This document shows, piece after piece, positions 18,577-32,205 of a DNA stretch of 64,000 nucleotides (position 1 is the stretch's first letter; each line of letters begins with the position of its first letter). The stretch covers positions 1-64,000 of the forward strand of contig NZ_VANV01000019.1 in the NCBI RefSeq assembly GCF_022496765.1. Reading direction: 5' to 3'. The notes under the pieces are model-generated. The model was given only the letters and a program-made list of their open reading frames with translations, was not told where the DNA came from and did no database searches. This DNA comes from Acidaminobacter sp. JC074 (GTDB taxonomy: Bacteria; Bacillota; Clostridia; Peptostreptococcales; Acidaminobacteraceae). The translations under genes were made by a program, and so were the position numbers.

Positions 18577-19563
18577 TTAAAAGACAACTTTATAAAGTTC
18601 ATCACTATCTGGAGGTGTAACATATGAGAGTCTTCCTCTTTTTTCTAGATAAACATCCTTACGTGTAATTTCACCAATGATATTTGCCTCAATGCCTTCA
18701 GAGGTAAGTGTCTCTAAAAGTGCATCAGCTCTAGAAGGTGCAACACTCATCAACATGGTTCCACTTGATATCAGACGCAGTGGATTGATTTTATAATGAT
18801 CACATATCTTAGACGTTGCATCTGGTATAGAAATGCTTTCATATTTAACAATAGCACCTAAACCGGCCCCTTCACAGATTTCCCATATAGCCCCTAGAAG
18901 ACCGCCTTCAGTTATATCATGCATACTAGATACACCAAACTTACCAGCTATAACACCTTCTTTAACAACGGAAATCTTATCTAACATATTCTTGGCACTT
19001 TTCAGTAATGCTTCATCAAAGTGGTTTATCAGTTCATCATATTTCTCATAAGCGATGATACCAGTTCCTTCAAGTCCTGCCGACTTTGTCATAACTAAAA
19101 GATCACCTTCTTTAATGCCATTGTTAGAAAAAAGTTCATCTAACTTTTGTTTACCAATAGCCGTTGAAGAAACCACAATCCTGTTAACAGCTGAAGTAAT
19201 CTCTGTATGGCCACCTACTATCTCTACATTTAACTTTGAAGCCTCTTCATGAGCTTGTGTCATGATTAACTTTAAGTCTTCTTCTGTTGTCGACTCAGGC
19301 GCTAATATGGTCAATAATATGGCAATGGGTGATGCACCATTTGATGCAATATCATTACAAGATATATGAACTGCTAACTTGCCAACTTCATTTGCTGCAC
19401 CTGTAATGGGATCTGTTGTTAATAAACAAACCTCATCACCATATCTAACACCGGCACAGTCTTCCCCGATGCCGGATCTTAAAACAACATCTTCTCTTCT
19501 ATATTGAATGCTGTCCATAATGATCGACTGGAGTTGATCATTATTTAACTTTCCTATTTTCAA
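18577..19563 (-). CDS. PurM/HypE-like AIR synthase-related protein
   Basis: A 328-residue member of the PurM superfamily (AIR synthase, HypE, ThiL, SelD). The N-terminal domain holds GIGEDCAGVRYG and LLTTDPITGAANEVGKLAVHISCNDIASNGASP, the ATP-binding half, and the C-terminal domain follows from GDLLVMTKSAGLEGT with SMHDITEGGLLGAIWEI. It is closest in style to HypE but no hydrogenase maturation genes lie nearby and it lacks the HypE C-terminal cysteine (the end reads DELYKVVF), so carbamoyl dehydration is unlikely. It starts at TTG right after the TAA of the lipoprotein gene with GAGGAAAG upstream, so translation is coupled. Function unknown. Confidence 0.8.
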   Translation of the reverse strand: MKIGKLNNDQLQSIIMDSIQYRREDVVLRSGIGEDCAGVRYGDEVCLLTTDPITGAANEVGKLAVHISCNDIASNGASPIAILLTILAPESTTEEDLKLIMTQAHEEASKLNVEIVGGHTEITSAVNRIVVSSTAIGKQKLDELFSNNGIKEGDLLVMTKSAGLEGTGIIAYEKYDELINHFDEALLKSAKNMLDKISVVKEGVIAGKFGVSSMHDITEGGLLGAIWEICEGAGLGAIVKYESISIPDATSKICDHYKINPLRLISSGTMLMSVAPSRADALLETLTSEGIEANIIGEITRKDVYLEKRGRLSYVTPPDSDELYKVVF

Positions 19564-21147
19564 TTAACTTTCCTCTTTTCTCACTCTAGTAAAATTAAAC
19601 AGTCCTTCATAAGACCTAGACCAACTTTTAAGGTCTGGATTTATTAAAACTGGTTCTTGTGTATTAAATAGTGGAATCATTAAAGATACGTCATCTACGT
19701 CTTTTATAGCTGACTCATAAAGCTTATGCAAGCTTGTATCATTATATATAATGGTCTTTAATAGATTGTGATTAAATTGGTCACTGGCAAACATGGTATT
19801 ATTAAGGCATGTATCACTAAAGAAATACTTAAGCATATGTCTTGGTGAATACTCAGAATAATAATGCTTGTCTAAGATGATATCATACGTCCCTGACTTT
19901 AAAATATAGGCATAATCAAAGTAATCTTTTGAATCTACTCTTACATAAATACCTAGGGTATTCTTCCAAGATTCAGCAAGTGTGTTGGCTATTTGAATAT
20001 CATTGGTAGACTTAGTCGTCACAATGGTCAAACCATTCAACTGCTCAATCAAAGACGTGTCTATTTCATCTAGTAAACTCTCAACTTTATCCGCATCAAT
20101 ATATGGTTTTTTAGGATTCATGGAGTACATCTCTCCCATATATTCAACTTCACTCGTCGATATACTTTTAAGCCTTTCGAGAGTCTTTTCATCAAAGATA
20201 GAATAAGCAACCGAATCTACCAACAAATCACTGTAGGGATTGACTGTAGACCTATCTACGCTCAGATTCAGTAGTTGTCTTACCTTTATATCTTTAAGGG
20301 GCAGTTCCTCGGGATTCATATTGAAACTATAAACGCCAGGTTTTGATAAAATCTGAAAATCCGGCTGATTTTCCATCAAAGCACTAAACTGAGAATAGTT
20401 AATATTTTGAACGATATCAATTTCACCACTTATATATTCAGAATAAACCTTCCTATCATCTGTTCTAAAAGAATAATGTATCTCATCTACTGAAACATTA
20501 TAAAAGTCATAATAATGAACATTCTTTGAAAGAACAGCACCTGATGAATACATATAACTATCAAGTGTATAGGCACCATTTGTAACATCTGATAAGAGTA
20601 TTGGAATTGGTAAATCCAAATCGATCACATCAGAACGAAGTGGCATAAAGGCAACCGTAGACAGTTGCTTTAATAAATCTTCATTGGTATGATTTAAGAT
20701 AATCCTCATATGCAAATCATCTATTTTCTCCACTGAATGAATCATAGCATCAAAATATAGCAAGTTAACATCGTCGATGTAATTTTCTTTTCTTTCCCAT
20801 GAATATAGAAAATCATCGACAGTCACCATTCGTCCATCAGACCACTGGGCATTTTTCAGTTCTATTTCATAAACCAACTCATCACCAGAAATGTCAATAG
20901 TACGAGCCATGCCCATCCTTACCAAACCATCGTAGGTTAAGGTGAGTCCTTCATACATCTGATTGATGATTTGTTTTTCCACATCAGACAAATGCATACT
21001 TGGATAAAAAAATCGAGGCTGTGTATCTGTCGCCCAATATAAAACCGTTTTTTCTTTTGTTACAGGACTCACATGTTTTTCCTCATTACAAGAAGACAAA
21101 CATAACAAGCTTAATATGATAAACATTACTACAAAAATCTTCTTCAT
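19564..21147 (-). CDS. Extracellular solute-binding lipoprotein, family 5
   Basis: A 527-residue peptide/nickel-type binding protein anchored by a lipobox (LLCLSSC, lipid on Cys at about residue 21). The family 5 signature region around residues 60-130 is present in divergent form (IINQMYEGLTLTYDGLVRMGMA, then AQWSDGRMVTVDDFLYSWER). It is shorter and more divergent than the OppA encoded upstream. I chose the ATG at 21147 after GAGGGGGG. No permease genes lie directly beside it other than opp, whose terminators separate the two. It may be a second receptor for the Opp permease or a wall-sensing protein working with the coupled PurM-like and amidase genes. Confidence 0.85.
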   Translation of the reverse strand: MKKIFVVMFIILSLLCLSSCNEEKHVSPVTKEKTVLYWATDTQPRFFYPSMHLSDVEKQIINQMYEGLTLTYDGLVRMGMARTIDISGDELVYEIELKNAQWSDGRMVTVDDFLYSWERKENYIDDVNLLYFDAMIHSVEKIDDLHMRIILNHTNEDLLKQLSTVAFMPLRSDVIDLDLPIPILLSDVTNGAYTLDSYMYSSGAVLSKNVHYYDFYNVSVDEIHYSFRTDDRKVYSEYISGEIDIVQNINYSQFSALMENQPDFQILSKPGVYSFNMNPEELPLKDIKVRQLLNLSVDRSTVNPYSDLLVDSVAYSIFDEKTLERLKSISTSEVEYMGEMYSMNPKKPYIDADKVESLLDEIDTSLIEQLNGLTIVTTKSTNDIQIANTLAESWKNTLGIYVRVDSKDYFDYAYILKSGTYDIILDKHYYSEYSPRHMLKYFFSDTCLNNTMFASDQFNHNLLKTIIYNDTSLHKLYESAIKDVDDVSLMIPLFNTQEPVLINPDLKSWSRSYEGLFNFTRVRKEES

Positions 21148-21193
21148 GAGCCCCCCTCTCACACTATTTTATTCTAACATAAAATGCAAAAAA

Positions 21194-21258
21194 ACACATT
21201 ATCCAGGGAGGGATAATGTGTCATTTTAATATAAGAAAACCCGTGCAAGCACGGGTTT
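21194..21258 (-). terminator. Tandem terminators behind oppA
   Basis: Two hairpins: AAACCCGTGC/GCACGGGTTT (21237-21246 with 21249-21258) first in the direction of transcription, then an 11-bp stem (21194-21204 with 21211-21221) with a strong T run on the minus strand. Confidence 0.88.
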
Positions 21259-21265
21259 ATTAATC

Positions 21266-22945
21266 TTACTTATCGATGTAAGCTCTACCAAAGTAGAATT
21301 TACCAAGAACAGTTCTCTCAACGTCTTTTAAGTAATCTTGTTGGTGAATTTGATCTACGTAGTTGTAGATTGGAATAAACCAAGCTTCTTCAACTAAAAC
21401 TTGCTCAGCTTGAGCTAACATGTCATATCTTTCTTGACCTTTAGCTGCAGAAGAACCTTTGATTAAGTTATCAAATTCTTCGTTTGACCACTCTGGTGAG
21501 TTAAGTGGAGAACCAGTGATGTAGAAACCGATGAAAGTTAATGGGTCAACGTAGTCGCCGATCCAACCACCACGAGCTACTTGGAACTCATGAGATTTTC
21601 TTAACTCTTGGAATACACCCCACTCCATAGATGATACTTCCATATCAATACCTAAGTGAGTCTTAAATGCATCTTGCATTTGTTGAGCTACTAATAAGTG
21701 ACCTTCAGATGAGTTAGTTACATACTCAATAACTGGGAAACCTTCACCATTAGCAAAGCCAGCTTCAGCCATTAATTCTTTCGCTTTAGCAATGTTAGCT
21801 TCCATGTTGTAAATATCAACACCATAAGCTAATGCTTTGTCAGCAAACTCTTCACCGTTAGCATCTTTGATTCCTGGAGGAATAAAGTTGATAGCAGGAA
21901 TGTTACCAGAGTTAAGCATATCTGTGATTGCAACTCTGTCGATTACTAATGATAATGCTTGACGTACTCTAACATCTTGTAACTCAGTTAATTTATGAGC
22001 GTTTAAGTTGATGTAGTAAGTACCAGGTCTAGCTTCGATTCTGAAAGTAGGATCTTCTACTAATAATCTTGGAATCTCTGCTGGTGGTAAAGTTGTATTG
22101 AAATCGAATCCGCCTGATTCGTATTCAGCTAATGCTGCAGTACCTTCGTTGATCATCTTAGCAACGATCTTGTCGATTTGTACTTCTTCAGCTTGCCAGT
22201 ACATTGGGTTCTTCTCTAAAACGATTCTGTCGCCAGGAACGTATTCAGTTAAGATAAATGGACCATTACAGATAACTGTAGTAGGATCAGATGCCCAAGC
22301 ACCATCAGCTTTAGCTTCAACAGCTTCTTGTCTTAATGGCATTAATGTAGCAAAACCAGTTAAACCAACAAAGTAATCAGCTGGAGCTTTTAAAGTAACT
22401 TCGAAAGTTGACTCATCGATAGCTTTACAAGAATCATAATTGAACTCGTCAAAGATCCAAGCGTAGTCAGAAGCTGTAGCAGGATCAGTGTTTCTGTTCC
22501 AAGCATATTCGAAATCAAAAGCAGTTACAGGCTTACCATCAGACCATTTAACACCATCTCTGATATGGAAAGTGTATACTAAACCGTCTTCAGATACTTC
22601 ATGGCTATCAGCCATAGCGTATACAGGTTTACCGTCAACTTCTCTCATTAAACCTTCGAAAGTATTGTTAACAACGTGACCAGAGTTAACAGCTGCATTT
22701 AAACCTGGGTCTAAAGTTTCAATTGTAGCACCAAGGTTCCAGTTCATAACCATTTCAGTCATTTCTGGTTCAGTTGTTTCAGTCTCTGTTTCTGTTTCAG
22801 TTTCTGTAGCTGTTTCAGTTTCTGTTTCTGTAGCTGTTTCAGTACCTGTGTTAGCAGGTTCTTCTGTAGCATTGTTGCCACCGCAACCTACAAATAACGA
22901 GAATACTAGAGCAACAACTAACATTAGAGTTAATAGTTTTTTCAA
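21266..22945 (-). CDS. oppA: Oligopeptide-binding lipoprotein OppA
   Basis: A 559-residue family 5 solute-binding lipoprotein. The signal peptide ends in a lipobox (LFVGCGG, Cys about residue 21). A low-complexity Thr/Glu linker of about 35 residues (TETATETETETATETETETE) tethers the binding domain to the membrane. Family motifs include NTFEGLMREVDGKPVYAMADS and DGVKWSDGKPVTAFDFEYAWNR. The C-terminus (YFGRAYIDK) is typical. It delivers peptides to OppBCDF encoded upstream. Codon use looks highly biased (many GCT, GAA, AAC), suggesting strong expression, and it has its own promoter at 23056-23084. Confidence 0.92.
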   Translation of the reverse strand: MKKLLTLMLVVALVFSLFVGCGGNNATEEPANTGTETATETETETATETETETETETTEPEMTEMVMNWNLGATIETLDPGLNAAVNSGHVVNNTFEGLMREVDGKPVYAMADSHEVSEDGLVYTFHIRDGVKWSDGKPVTAFDFEYAWNRNTDPATASDYAWIFDEFNYDSCKAIDESTFEVTLKAPADYFVGLTGFATLMPLRQEAVEAKADGAWASDPTTVICNGPFILTEYVPGDRIVLEKNPMYWQAEEVQIDKIVAKMINEGTAALAEYESGGFDFNTTLPPAEIPRLLVEDPTFRIEARPGTYYINLNAHKLTELQDVRVRQALSLVIDRVAITDMLNSGNIPAINFIPPGIKDANGEEFADKALAYGVDIYNMEANIAKAKELMAEAGFANGEGFPVIEYVTNSSEGHLLVAQQMQDAFKTHLGIDMEVSSMEWGVFQELRKSHEFQVARGGWIGDYVDPLTFIGFYITGSPLNSPEWSNEEFDNLIKGSSAAKGQERYDMLAQAEQVLVEEAWFIPIYNYVDQIHQQDYLKDVERTVLGKFYFGRAYIDK

Positions 22946-23055
22946 GATTTTCCCTCCTTTTAATCTTTCCCTATTATTAAATGCTTTATGTCAACAGCAA
23001 AGCTGTAAACACCTTATTAGGTTGTTTCATTTTTGTAATATTTTATACTCGTTTC

Positions 23056-23084
23056 ATTATAAACCATAACCACTTAAAAATCAA
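23056..23084 (-). promoter_or_regulatory. Sigma-A type promoter of oppA
   Basis: On the minus strand -35 TTGATT (23079-23084) and -10 TATAAT (23056-23061) are exactly 17 bases apart. Upstream lies a short direct-repeat tract of TTTGAATA-like words (about 23084-23112), which may act as an A/T-rich activating element. Confidence 0.65.
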
Positions 23085-23130
23085 ATATATTCAAAATATT
23101 CAAATTATTCAAACTGTGAAGTATGGTACC

Positions 23131-23163
23131 ACCTGAACACCTTTATTTACAAGGTGTTCAGGT
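23131..23163. terminator. Hairpin between oppF and oppA
   Basis: A perfect 13-bp stem (ACCTGAACACCTT at 23131-23143 with 23151-23163) and 7-base loop. A T run follows it only on the plus strand; on the minus strand it is preceded by A residues and followed by GGTACC. It may stabilise or partly terminate the oppBCDF message before the separately promoted oppA. Confidence 0.6.
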
Positions 23164-23170
23164 AGTTTTT

Positions 23171-24166
23171 TTAGAAATTAGGATCATTCACTTTGTGACA
23201 TGAAACCCAATGGTCATCCTTTACTTCCATAAGCTGTGGTTCCACTTCAGCACAAACTTCCTTAGCATAAGGACATCTTGTTCTAAAGGTACAGCCTGAT
23301 GGTGGATTAATAGGTGATGGTACATCACCTTCAATGATGATTCTGTTAGAATTTCTCATAATCTCTGGATCTGGAATAGGAATTGCAGATAATAGAGCTT
23401 GAGCATATGGATGCAGCGGCTCAGCATATAAAGAGTCTGAAGTTGCAATTTCAGTCATCTTACCTAAGTACATTACACCAATTCTATCTGAGATATACTT
23501 AACCATGGATAAGTCATGGGCAATAAACAAGTATGTTAAACCACGCTCTTTTTGTAAATCTTCAAGCATATTGACAACCTGAGCTTGAATAGATACGTCT
23601 AGTGCAGAGATAGGCTCATCACAGATAATAAAATCTGGGTCTACTGCCAATGCTCTAGCTATACCAATTCTCTGTCGCTGTCCACCTGAGAACTCATGAG
23701 GATATCTAGATGCATGATCTTTCGATAAACCTACAGTTTCTAGTAAATCAAATATCTTTTGCTGTCGCTCTGCACCTTTTGCCAAACCATGAATATCAAG
23801 AGGCTCACCAATGATATCAGCAACAGTCATTCTTGTATTTAATGAAGCATATGGATCTTGGAAAATCATTTGGATTCTCTTACGATATTCCATTAATTGA
23901 GATTCCTTCAAATGAGCAATATCCACACCATCAAATATGATTTCACCTGCAGTAGGATTATAAAGTCTGATTAAGGTTCTACCAGTTGTCGATTTACCAC
24001 AACCAGATTCACCAACGAGACCAAAAGTTTCACCTTTTTTGATGTTAAATGATATATCATCTACAGCCTTAACTGCAACGTTTGTTTTACCAAAGAAACC
24101 TTTTTTAATTGGAAAATGCTTCTTCAGGTTTTTTACTTCTAATAAAAGTTCATTGTTATTTGACAT
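23171..24166 (-). CDS. oppF: Oligopeptide ABC transporter ATPase OppF
   Basis: A 331-residue ATPase. Walker [10 protein letters not shown], the Q-loop region [14 protein letters not shown], signature [14 protein letters not shown], Walker B DFIICDEP and the switch histidine IAHDLS are all present. The C-terminal oligopeptide/dipeptide domain carries cysteines in [16 protein letters not shown], a typical Fe-S or metal-binding tail of this family. Its start overlaps oppD's stop by one base (TAATG). It powers peptide import with OppD. Confidence 0.95.
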   Translation of the reverse strand: MSNNNELLLEVKNLKKHFPIKKGFFGKTNVAVKAVDDISFNIKKGETFGLVGESGCGKSTTGRTLIRLYNPTAGEIIFDGVDIAHLKESQLMEYRKRIQMIFQDPYASLNTRMTVADIIGEPLDIHGLAKGAERQQKIFDLLETVGLSKDHASRYPHEFSGGQRQRIGIARALAVDPDFIICDEPISALDVSIQAQVVNMLEDLQKERGLTYLFIAHDLSMVKYISDRIGVMYLGKMTEIATSDSLYAEPLHPYAQALLSAIPIPDPEIMRNSNRIIIEGDVPSPINPPSGCTFRTRCPYAKEVCAEVEPQLMEVKDDHWVSCHKVNDPNF

Positions 24167-25185
24167 TATTTAACCTCCCTTCTAACGCCTGTTTGTACTT
24201 CAATCTTAGGCGCATCCGGATGGTTCAACCAACATGCAGATCGATGGCCATTCTGCTCAAATGTATACTCTGGGAATTCATCTAAACAAATTTTCATAGT
24301 ATATGGACATCTTGAAGCAAATGGACATCCTACTGGTGGTTTCAATAAGTCTGGTGGTGAACCAGGGATTGGAACCAGTCTTTCTTCTTCGTCAATATCT
24401 AATCTTGGAATAGATTTTAAAAGTCCCATTGTATATGGATGTCTTGGGCTATAAAAGATATCATCAATCTCGCCTTCTTCCATTACAAGGCCACCATACA
24501 TAACAACAACTCTAGAACACAAGTCAGCCACAACACCAAGATCATGTGTGATTAAGATAATTGATGTTTCTACTTTTTCCTTAAGTTCTCTTAAGAGTTC
24601 TAATATCTGAGCCTGAATGGTTACATCTAATGCTGTTGTAGGCTCATCCGCTATAAGTAGGTCTGGTTCACAAGCCAAAGCGATTGCAATCATGGCACGC
24701 TGTCTCATACCACCAGAAAACTCATGTGGGTAGTTATCAATACGCTCTTCAGGAGCTGGAATACCAACTAAATCAAGCATTCTAATGGCTTCTTTTCTCG
24801 CTTCACTCTTATCTAAACCTCTATGAAGCTTCAAGCCTTCCATAATCTGATTCCCAATTGTATAAACTGGATTTAAAGATGTCATTGGATCCTGGAAAAT
24901 CATAGCTATTTTATCACCACGAATACCTAACATTTCTTTATCAGACTTTTTAACAATATCTTCACCTTGGTAAAGGATCTCACCCGATTTAACTTTACCA
25001 GGGAACTGTAACAATCTCATAACCGATAAAGATGTAACACTCTTACCAGAACCAGACTCACCAACAATACCAAGAATCTGACCTTTTTCTACGTTAAATG
25101 AAACACCTCTAACTGCCTGAACCTCACCTAAATGGGTATAAAATGAGGTTTTTAAATCTTTAACTTCTAAAATATTCTTACTCAT
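24166..25185 (-). CDS. oppD: Oligopeptide ABC transporter ATPase OppD
   Basis: A 339-residue ATPase with Walker [27 protein letters not shown], signature [14 protein letters not shown], Walker [15 protein letters not shown] and the switch histidine ITHDLGVV. The C-terminal OppD domain has [16 protein letters not shown]. It pairs with OppF and follows oppC by 10 bases. Confidence 0.95.
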   Translation of the reverse strand: MSKNILEVKDLKTSFYTHLGEVQAVRGVSFNVEKGQILGIVGESGSGKSVTSLSVMRLLQFPGKVKSGEILYQGEDIVKKSDKEMLGIRGDKIAMIFQDPMTSLNPVYTIGNQIMEGLKLHRGLDKSEARKEAIRMLDLVGIPAPEERIDNYPHEFSGGMRQRAMIAIALACEPDLLIADEPTTALDVTIQAQILELLRELKEKVETSIILITHDLGVVADLCSRVVVMYGGLVMEEGEIDDIFYSPRHPYTMGLLKSIPRLDIDEEERLVPIPGSPPDLLKPPVGCPFASRCPYTMKICLDEFPEYTFEQNGHRSACWLNHPDAPKIEVQTGVRREVK

Positions 25186-25195
25186 TTTACACCTC

Positions 25196-26635
25196 TTACT
25201 TTCTTAATCTAGGGTCAAGTGCGTCTCTTAAACCATCACCCAAGAAATTAAATGCCAATACTGTTGCAGAAATAAATAGAGCTGGGAAGAACAACTGATA
25301 TGGATATGCATTTAAGTTTTGAGTTGCTTCCTGTGCCATTGTACCCCATGATGCTACTGGTACAGCAATACCAATACCGATGAAACTTAAGAATGCCTCT
25401 GTAAATATCGCTGATGGAATACTCATTGCAAGTGATACAATGATTGGACCCATTGCATTTGGAATCAGGTGACGAGAAAGGATTCTTCCAGTAGATGCAC
25501 CGATTGTTCTTGCTGCCAAAATATATTCTTGTTCCTTAATACTTAAAATCTGTCCTCTAACCAAACGAGCCATTCTTACCCAGAATACAATACCAAGTGC
25601 CAGACATATGGTAAAGAGACCGGTTTGATCAAAGAATACCTGGATTAAGATTACGTAGATTAGAAGCGGTACTGTAGAAATAATATCTACTATACGCATC
25701 ATAACATTATCTACTGTGCCACCAATGTAACCAGAGATACCACCGTAGAATACACCAATGATAAAGTTTACAAGCGTTGCAACAAATGCCACTGTTAAAG
25801 AAATTCTAGCACCGTACATAACTCTTGAGTAAATATCTCTACCTAATTGGTCAGTACCGAACCAGTACTTGTTGTTTAACATTGTTTTAGACGTTTCAAG
25901 TTCTTGATCACCAATAAATACTTTGTATACTTGGATCTCTTTTAACTTGTTTTCAATATCGTCTCTAGCTGCTTCTCTTTTAGCTTCGTCTTCGATGTCA
26001 TCAATTTCTTTTTCAAACTCAACTCTTGCTTCTTTCCAGTAGAAATATGGAACAAACACAATCTTGTCTTCTATTTGGAAGAACTTAAATTGATGCATAG
26101 CCTTAGGAAGTGTTAAGTACTTCTCAATTGATGCAAACTGTTCATCTGTTAAAGCTTCATTGATTTCTTTTTTATATCTTCTGTATTCCATTTCAGGTAC
26201 AGGTTCGTCTGCTATTTGACCATCCTCAACTAAAATGATTTTAAACTCATATGGAATCAGATAGAAGTATGTATCTTCATCAAACTTATATAGATGTAAG
26301 ATAGATGGAAGATTGGCATTACCATTGTTTATCTTTCTTTCAGGCTGTAAAACAAATAATGCATCTGCAGCAGCATCGTCTCCTGCAGCTCTTAATCTTT
26401 CTACTTCATTCTCATACTCATTGTTGTTTTTCCACTCTACGACTACTGTTCCGAAGTAACCCCAAATGATTAAGGCAACAACAACGATTAAACCCAACAT
26501 GGCTAATTTATTTTGCTTTAATCTTCTCCAAGCATCTTGCCAATACGTAAGACTCGGACGAGCTATTACGTCTTTTTCCATAGATTCACTTGGTACACGT
26601 TCCCACATTTCTGCAGGTATCTTTTTCACAGACAT
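25196..26635 (-). CDS. oppC: Oligopeptide ABC permease OppC with a large extracellular insertion
   Basis: A 479-residue permease; the family is usually about 300. The cytoplasmic N-terminus and first membrane segment (MLGLIVVVALIIWGYFG, about residues 45-62) are followed by about 190 extra residues before the normal KYWFGTDQLGRDIYSRVMYGARISL motif. The insert is mostly charged, with helices rich in Glu/Lys/Arg and aromatic strands (FDEDTYFYLIPYEFKIIL and QFKFFQIEDKIVFVPYFYW). The rest is a normal permease with the EAA-like loop ARTIGASTGRILSRHLIPNAMGP and five more membrane spans. The insert should face outward, toward OppA. Confidence 0.92.
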   Translation of the reverse strand: MSVKKIPAEMWERVPSESMEKDVIARPSLTYWQDAWRRLKQNKLAMLGLIVVVALIIWGYFGTVVVEWKNNNEYENEVERLRAAGDDAAADALFVLQPERKINNGNANLPSILHLYKFDEDTYFYLIPYEFKIILVEDGQIADEPVPEMEYRRYKKEINEALTDEQFASIEKYLTLPKAMHQFKFFQIEDKIVFVPYFYWKEARVEFEKEIDDIEDEAKREAARDDIENKLKEIQVYKVFIGDQELETSKTMLNNKYWFGTDQLGRDIYSRVMYGARISLTVAFVATLVNFIIGVFYGGISGYIGGTVDNVMMRIVDIISTVPLLIYVILIQVFFDQTGLFTICLALGIVFWVRMARLVRGQILSIKEQEYILAARTIGASTGRILSRHLIPNAMGPIIVSLAMSIPSAIFTEAFLSFIGIGIAVPVASWGTMAQEATQNLNAYPYQLFFPALFISATVLAFNFLGDGLRDALDPRLRK

Positions 26636-26645
26636 AAAATTCCCC

Positions 26646-27566
26646 CTAATCGTTTAACTTAATTCTTGGATCGATGTATACATAAATGATATCTACTAAG
26701 AAAATCATAACAATATACAATGCAGCATACAGGATAACTGTACCCATGATCATGGTATAATCTCTACTTTGTACACTTGATACGAAGAAATCACCCATGC
26801 CTGGAATACCAAATAATCTTTCTACTACAAACGAACCCGTCATTACAGCTGCAATCATTGGTCCCATGTATGTGATAACTGGTAATAATGCATTTTTAAG
26901 TGCATGTTTACCGATAACAACAAATTCTGATAAGCCTTTTGCTCTTGCAGTACGAATATAATCTTGTCTAAGTACTTCTAACATACTTGAACGTGTCAGT
27001 CTTGCTACGAAAGCTAGTGAGAAACCACTAAGTGCAATAACTGGCATAATATATGAAGCTGGTGTGTCTAAGCCCGTGGCGGGTAGTAGACCCCACTTAG
27101 TTGTTAGGAAATATCTAAGACCAGCACCAATTACGAATGATGGTACAGCAACGCCGACCGTTGCCATGATGGTTACGATATAATCCTCCCATGAATTCTG
27201 TTTCAAGGCGGAGACAATTCCAAGCGGCATCCCCAGTATGATTACAAATAAGGCTGCAACCCCACCAAGTCTAGCTGATACTGGGAATGTTAATTGTAAT
27301 AATCCCATTACAGTTTCACCTTTTCTTGTATAAGAAGGTCCTAAATCTAATCTTAAAATGCCTAAAAAATAATCTTTAAATTGAACAATTAATGGATCAT
27401 CTAAATGATACTTTTCTTTAATTGCCTGCTCAATTTCTGGTGGTAATTGCTTTTCTCTAGTAAAAGGTCCACCAGGCAGTGCTCTCATTAGAAAGAATGT
27501 TAGTGCAATTACAAAGATTAAGGTAATCACCATACTACCAATTCTTTTTAAGATATAACTTCCCAA
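26646..27566 (-). CDS. oppB: Oligopeptide ABC permease OppB
   Basis: A 306-residue permease with six membrane spans. It has the N-terminal LRMRALPGGPF-type motif (FLMRALPGGPFTREK), and the cytoplasmic EAA-like loop RTARAKGLSEFVVIGKHALKNALLPVI. Start is TTG at 27566 with AAGGAG eight bases upstream. First gene of oppB-C-D-F; the promoter region upstream has CodY-like boxes. Confidence 0.95.
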   Translation of the reverse strand: MGSYILKRIGSMVITLIFVIALTFFLMRALPGGPFTREKQLPPEIEQAIKEKYHLDDPLIVQFKDYFLGILRLDLGPSYTRKGETVMGLLQLTFPVSARLGGVAALFVIILGMPLGIVSALKQNSWEDYIVTIMATVGVAVPSFVIGAGLRYFLTTKWGLLPATGLDTPASYIMPVIALSGFSLAFVARLTRSSMLEVLRQDYIRTARAKGLSEFVVIGKHALKNALLPVITYMGPMIAAVMTGSFVVERLFGIPGMGDFFVSSVQSRDYTMIMGTVILYAALYIVMIFLVDIIYVYIDPRIKLND

Positions 27567-27938
27567 ACTTTACACTCCTTTCGACAGTTCCATCGAACTC
27601 CCCCCAAAGATAAATGAACGAAAAAAATCGAAACAAACTTTTGCATCGAATAAAATTTCACTTAGCTTAAGTAATTCTAAACTATTATTTGATATAAAAC
27701 TTGTTTCATATCTTTCATTTATCACATTTACATGTATATATTATATTAAACAGCTAGACTTTTCAATGTTTTCAGAATATTTAGTCCAATTACAAAAACG
27801 AAATATTTCTGAAAGCTTGACCCCATGCGGATTTCGTGAGTTAAGATTTTTTTAAGATTTAAAGCTTAACTAGTCTTAAAAATCATCTTTTATTACATAA
27901 TAAACCATTTGATGAATTATATTGAAGTCAAAAGAATA
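27567..27938 (-). promoter_or_regulatory. opp operon leader and promoter region with CodY-like boxes
   Basis: This gene-free AT-rich stretch of about 370 bases (to the ligA terminator) likely holds the opp promoter. On the minus strand TTGAAA (27761-27766) stands 17 bases from TAATAT (27738-27743) or 15 from TATAAT (27740-27745). Abutting the -35 is AATATTCTGAAAACA (27767-27781), which matches the CodY consensus AATTTTCWGAAAATT in 12 of 15 positions. A weaker copy is at 27803-27817. No structured leader RNA is evident. Confidence 0.4.
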
Positions 27939-27969
27939 AAAAAATAAGGAAAATATAACCTTATTTTTT
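27939..27969. terminator. Terminator downstream of ligA
   Basis: AAAAAATAAGG (27939-27949) pairs with 27959-27969; both strands exit into T runs, so it can act in either direction. The stretch from here to the ligA stop (28055) shows no gene. Confidence 0.75.
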
Positions 27970-28054
27970 CCTTATTTTCTCAATTTCAGTTTTATTTAAG
28001 CTTTATATAACATTCATATGACAAGATAAGTCATAGTTAAGAAAACGTTAACAT

Positions 28055-32205
<4,151 letters not shown>

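Noticed and set aside
22750-22860. CRISPR or tandem-repeat array
   Set aside because: The short repeats are in-frame codons of the OppA linker; no regular spacers occur here or elsewhere in the window.
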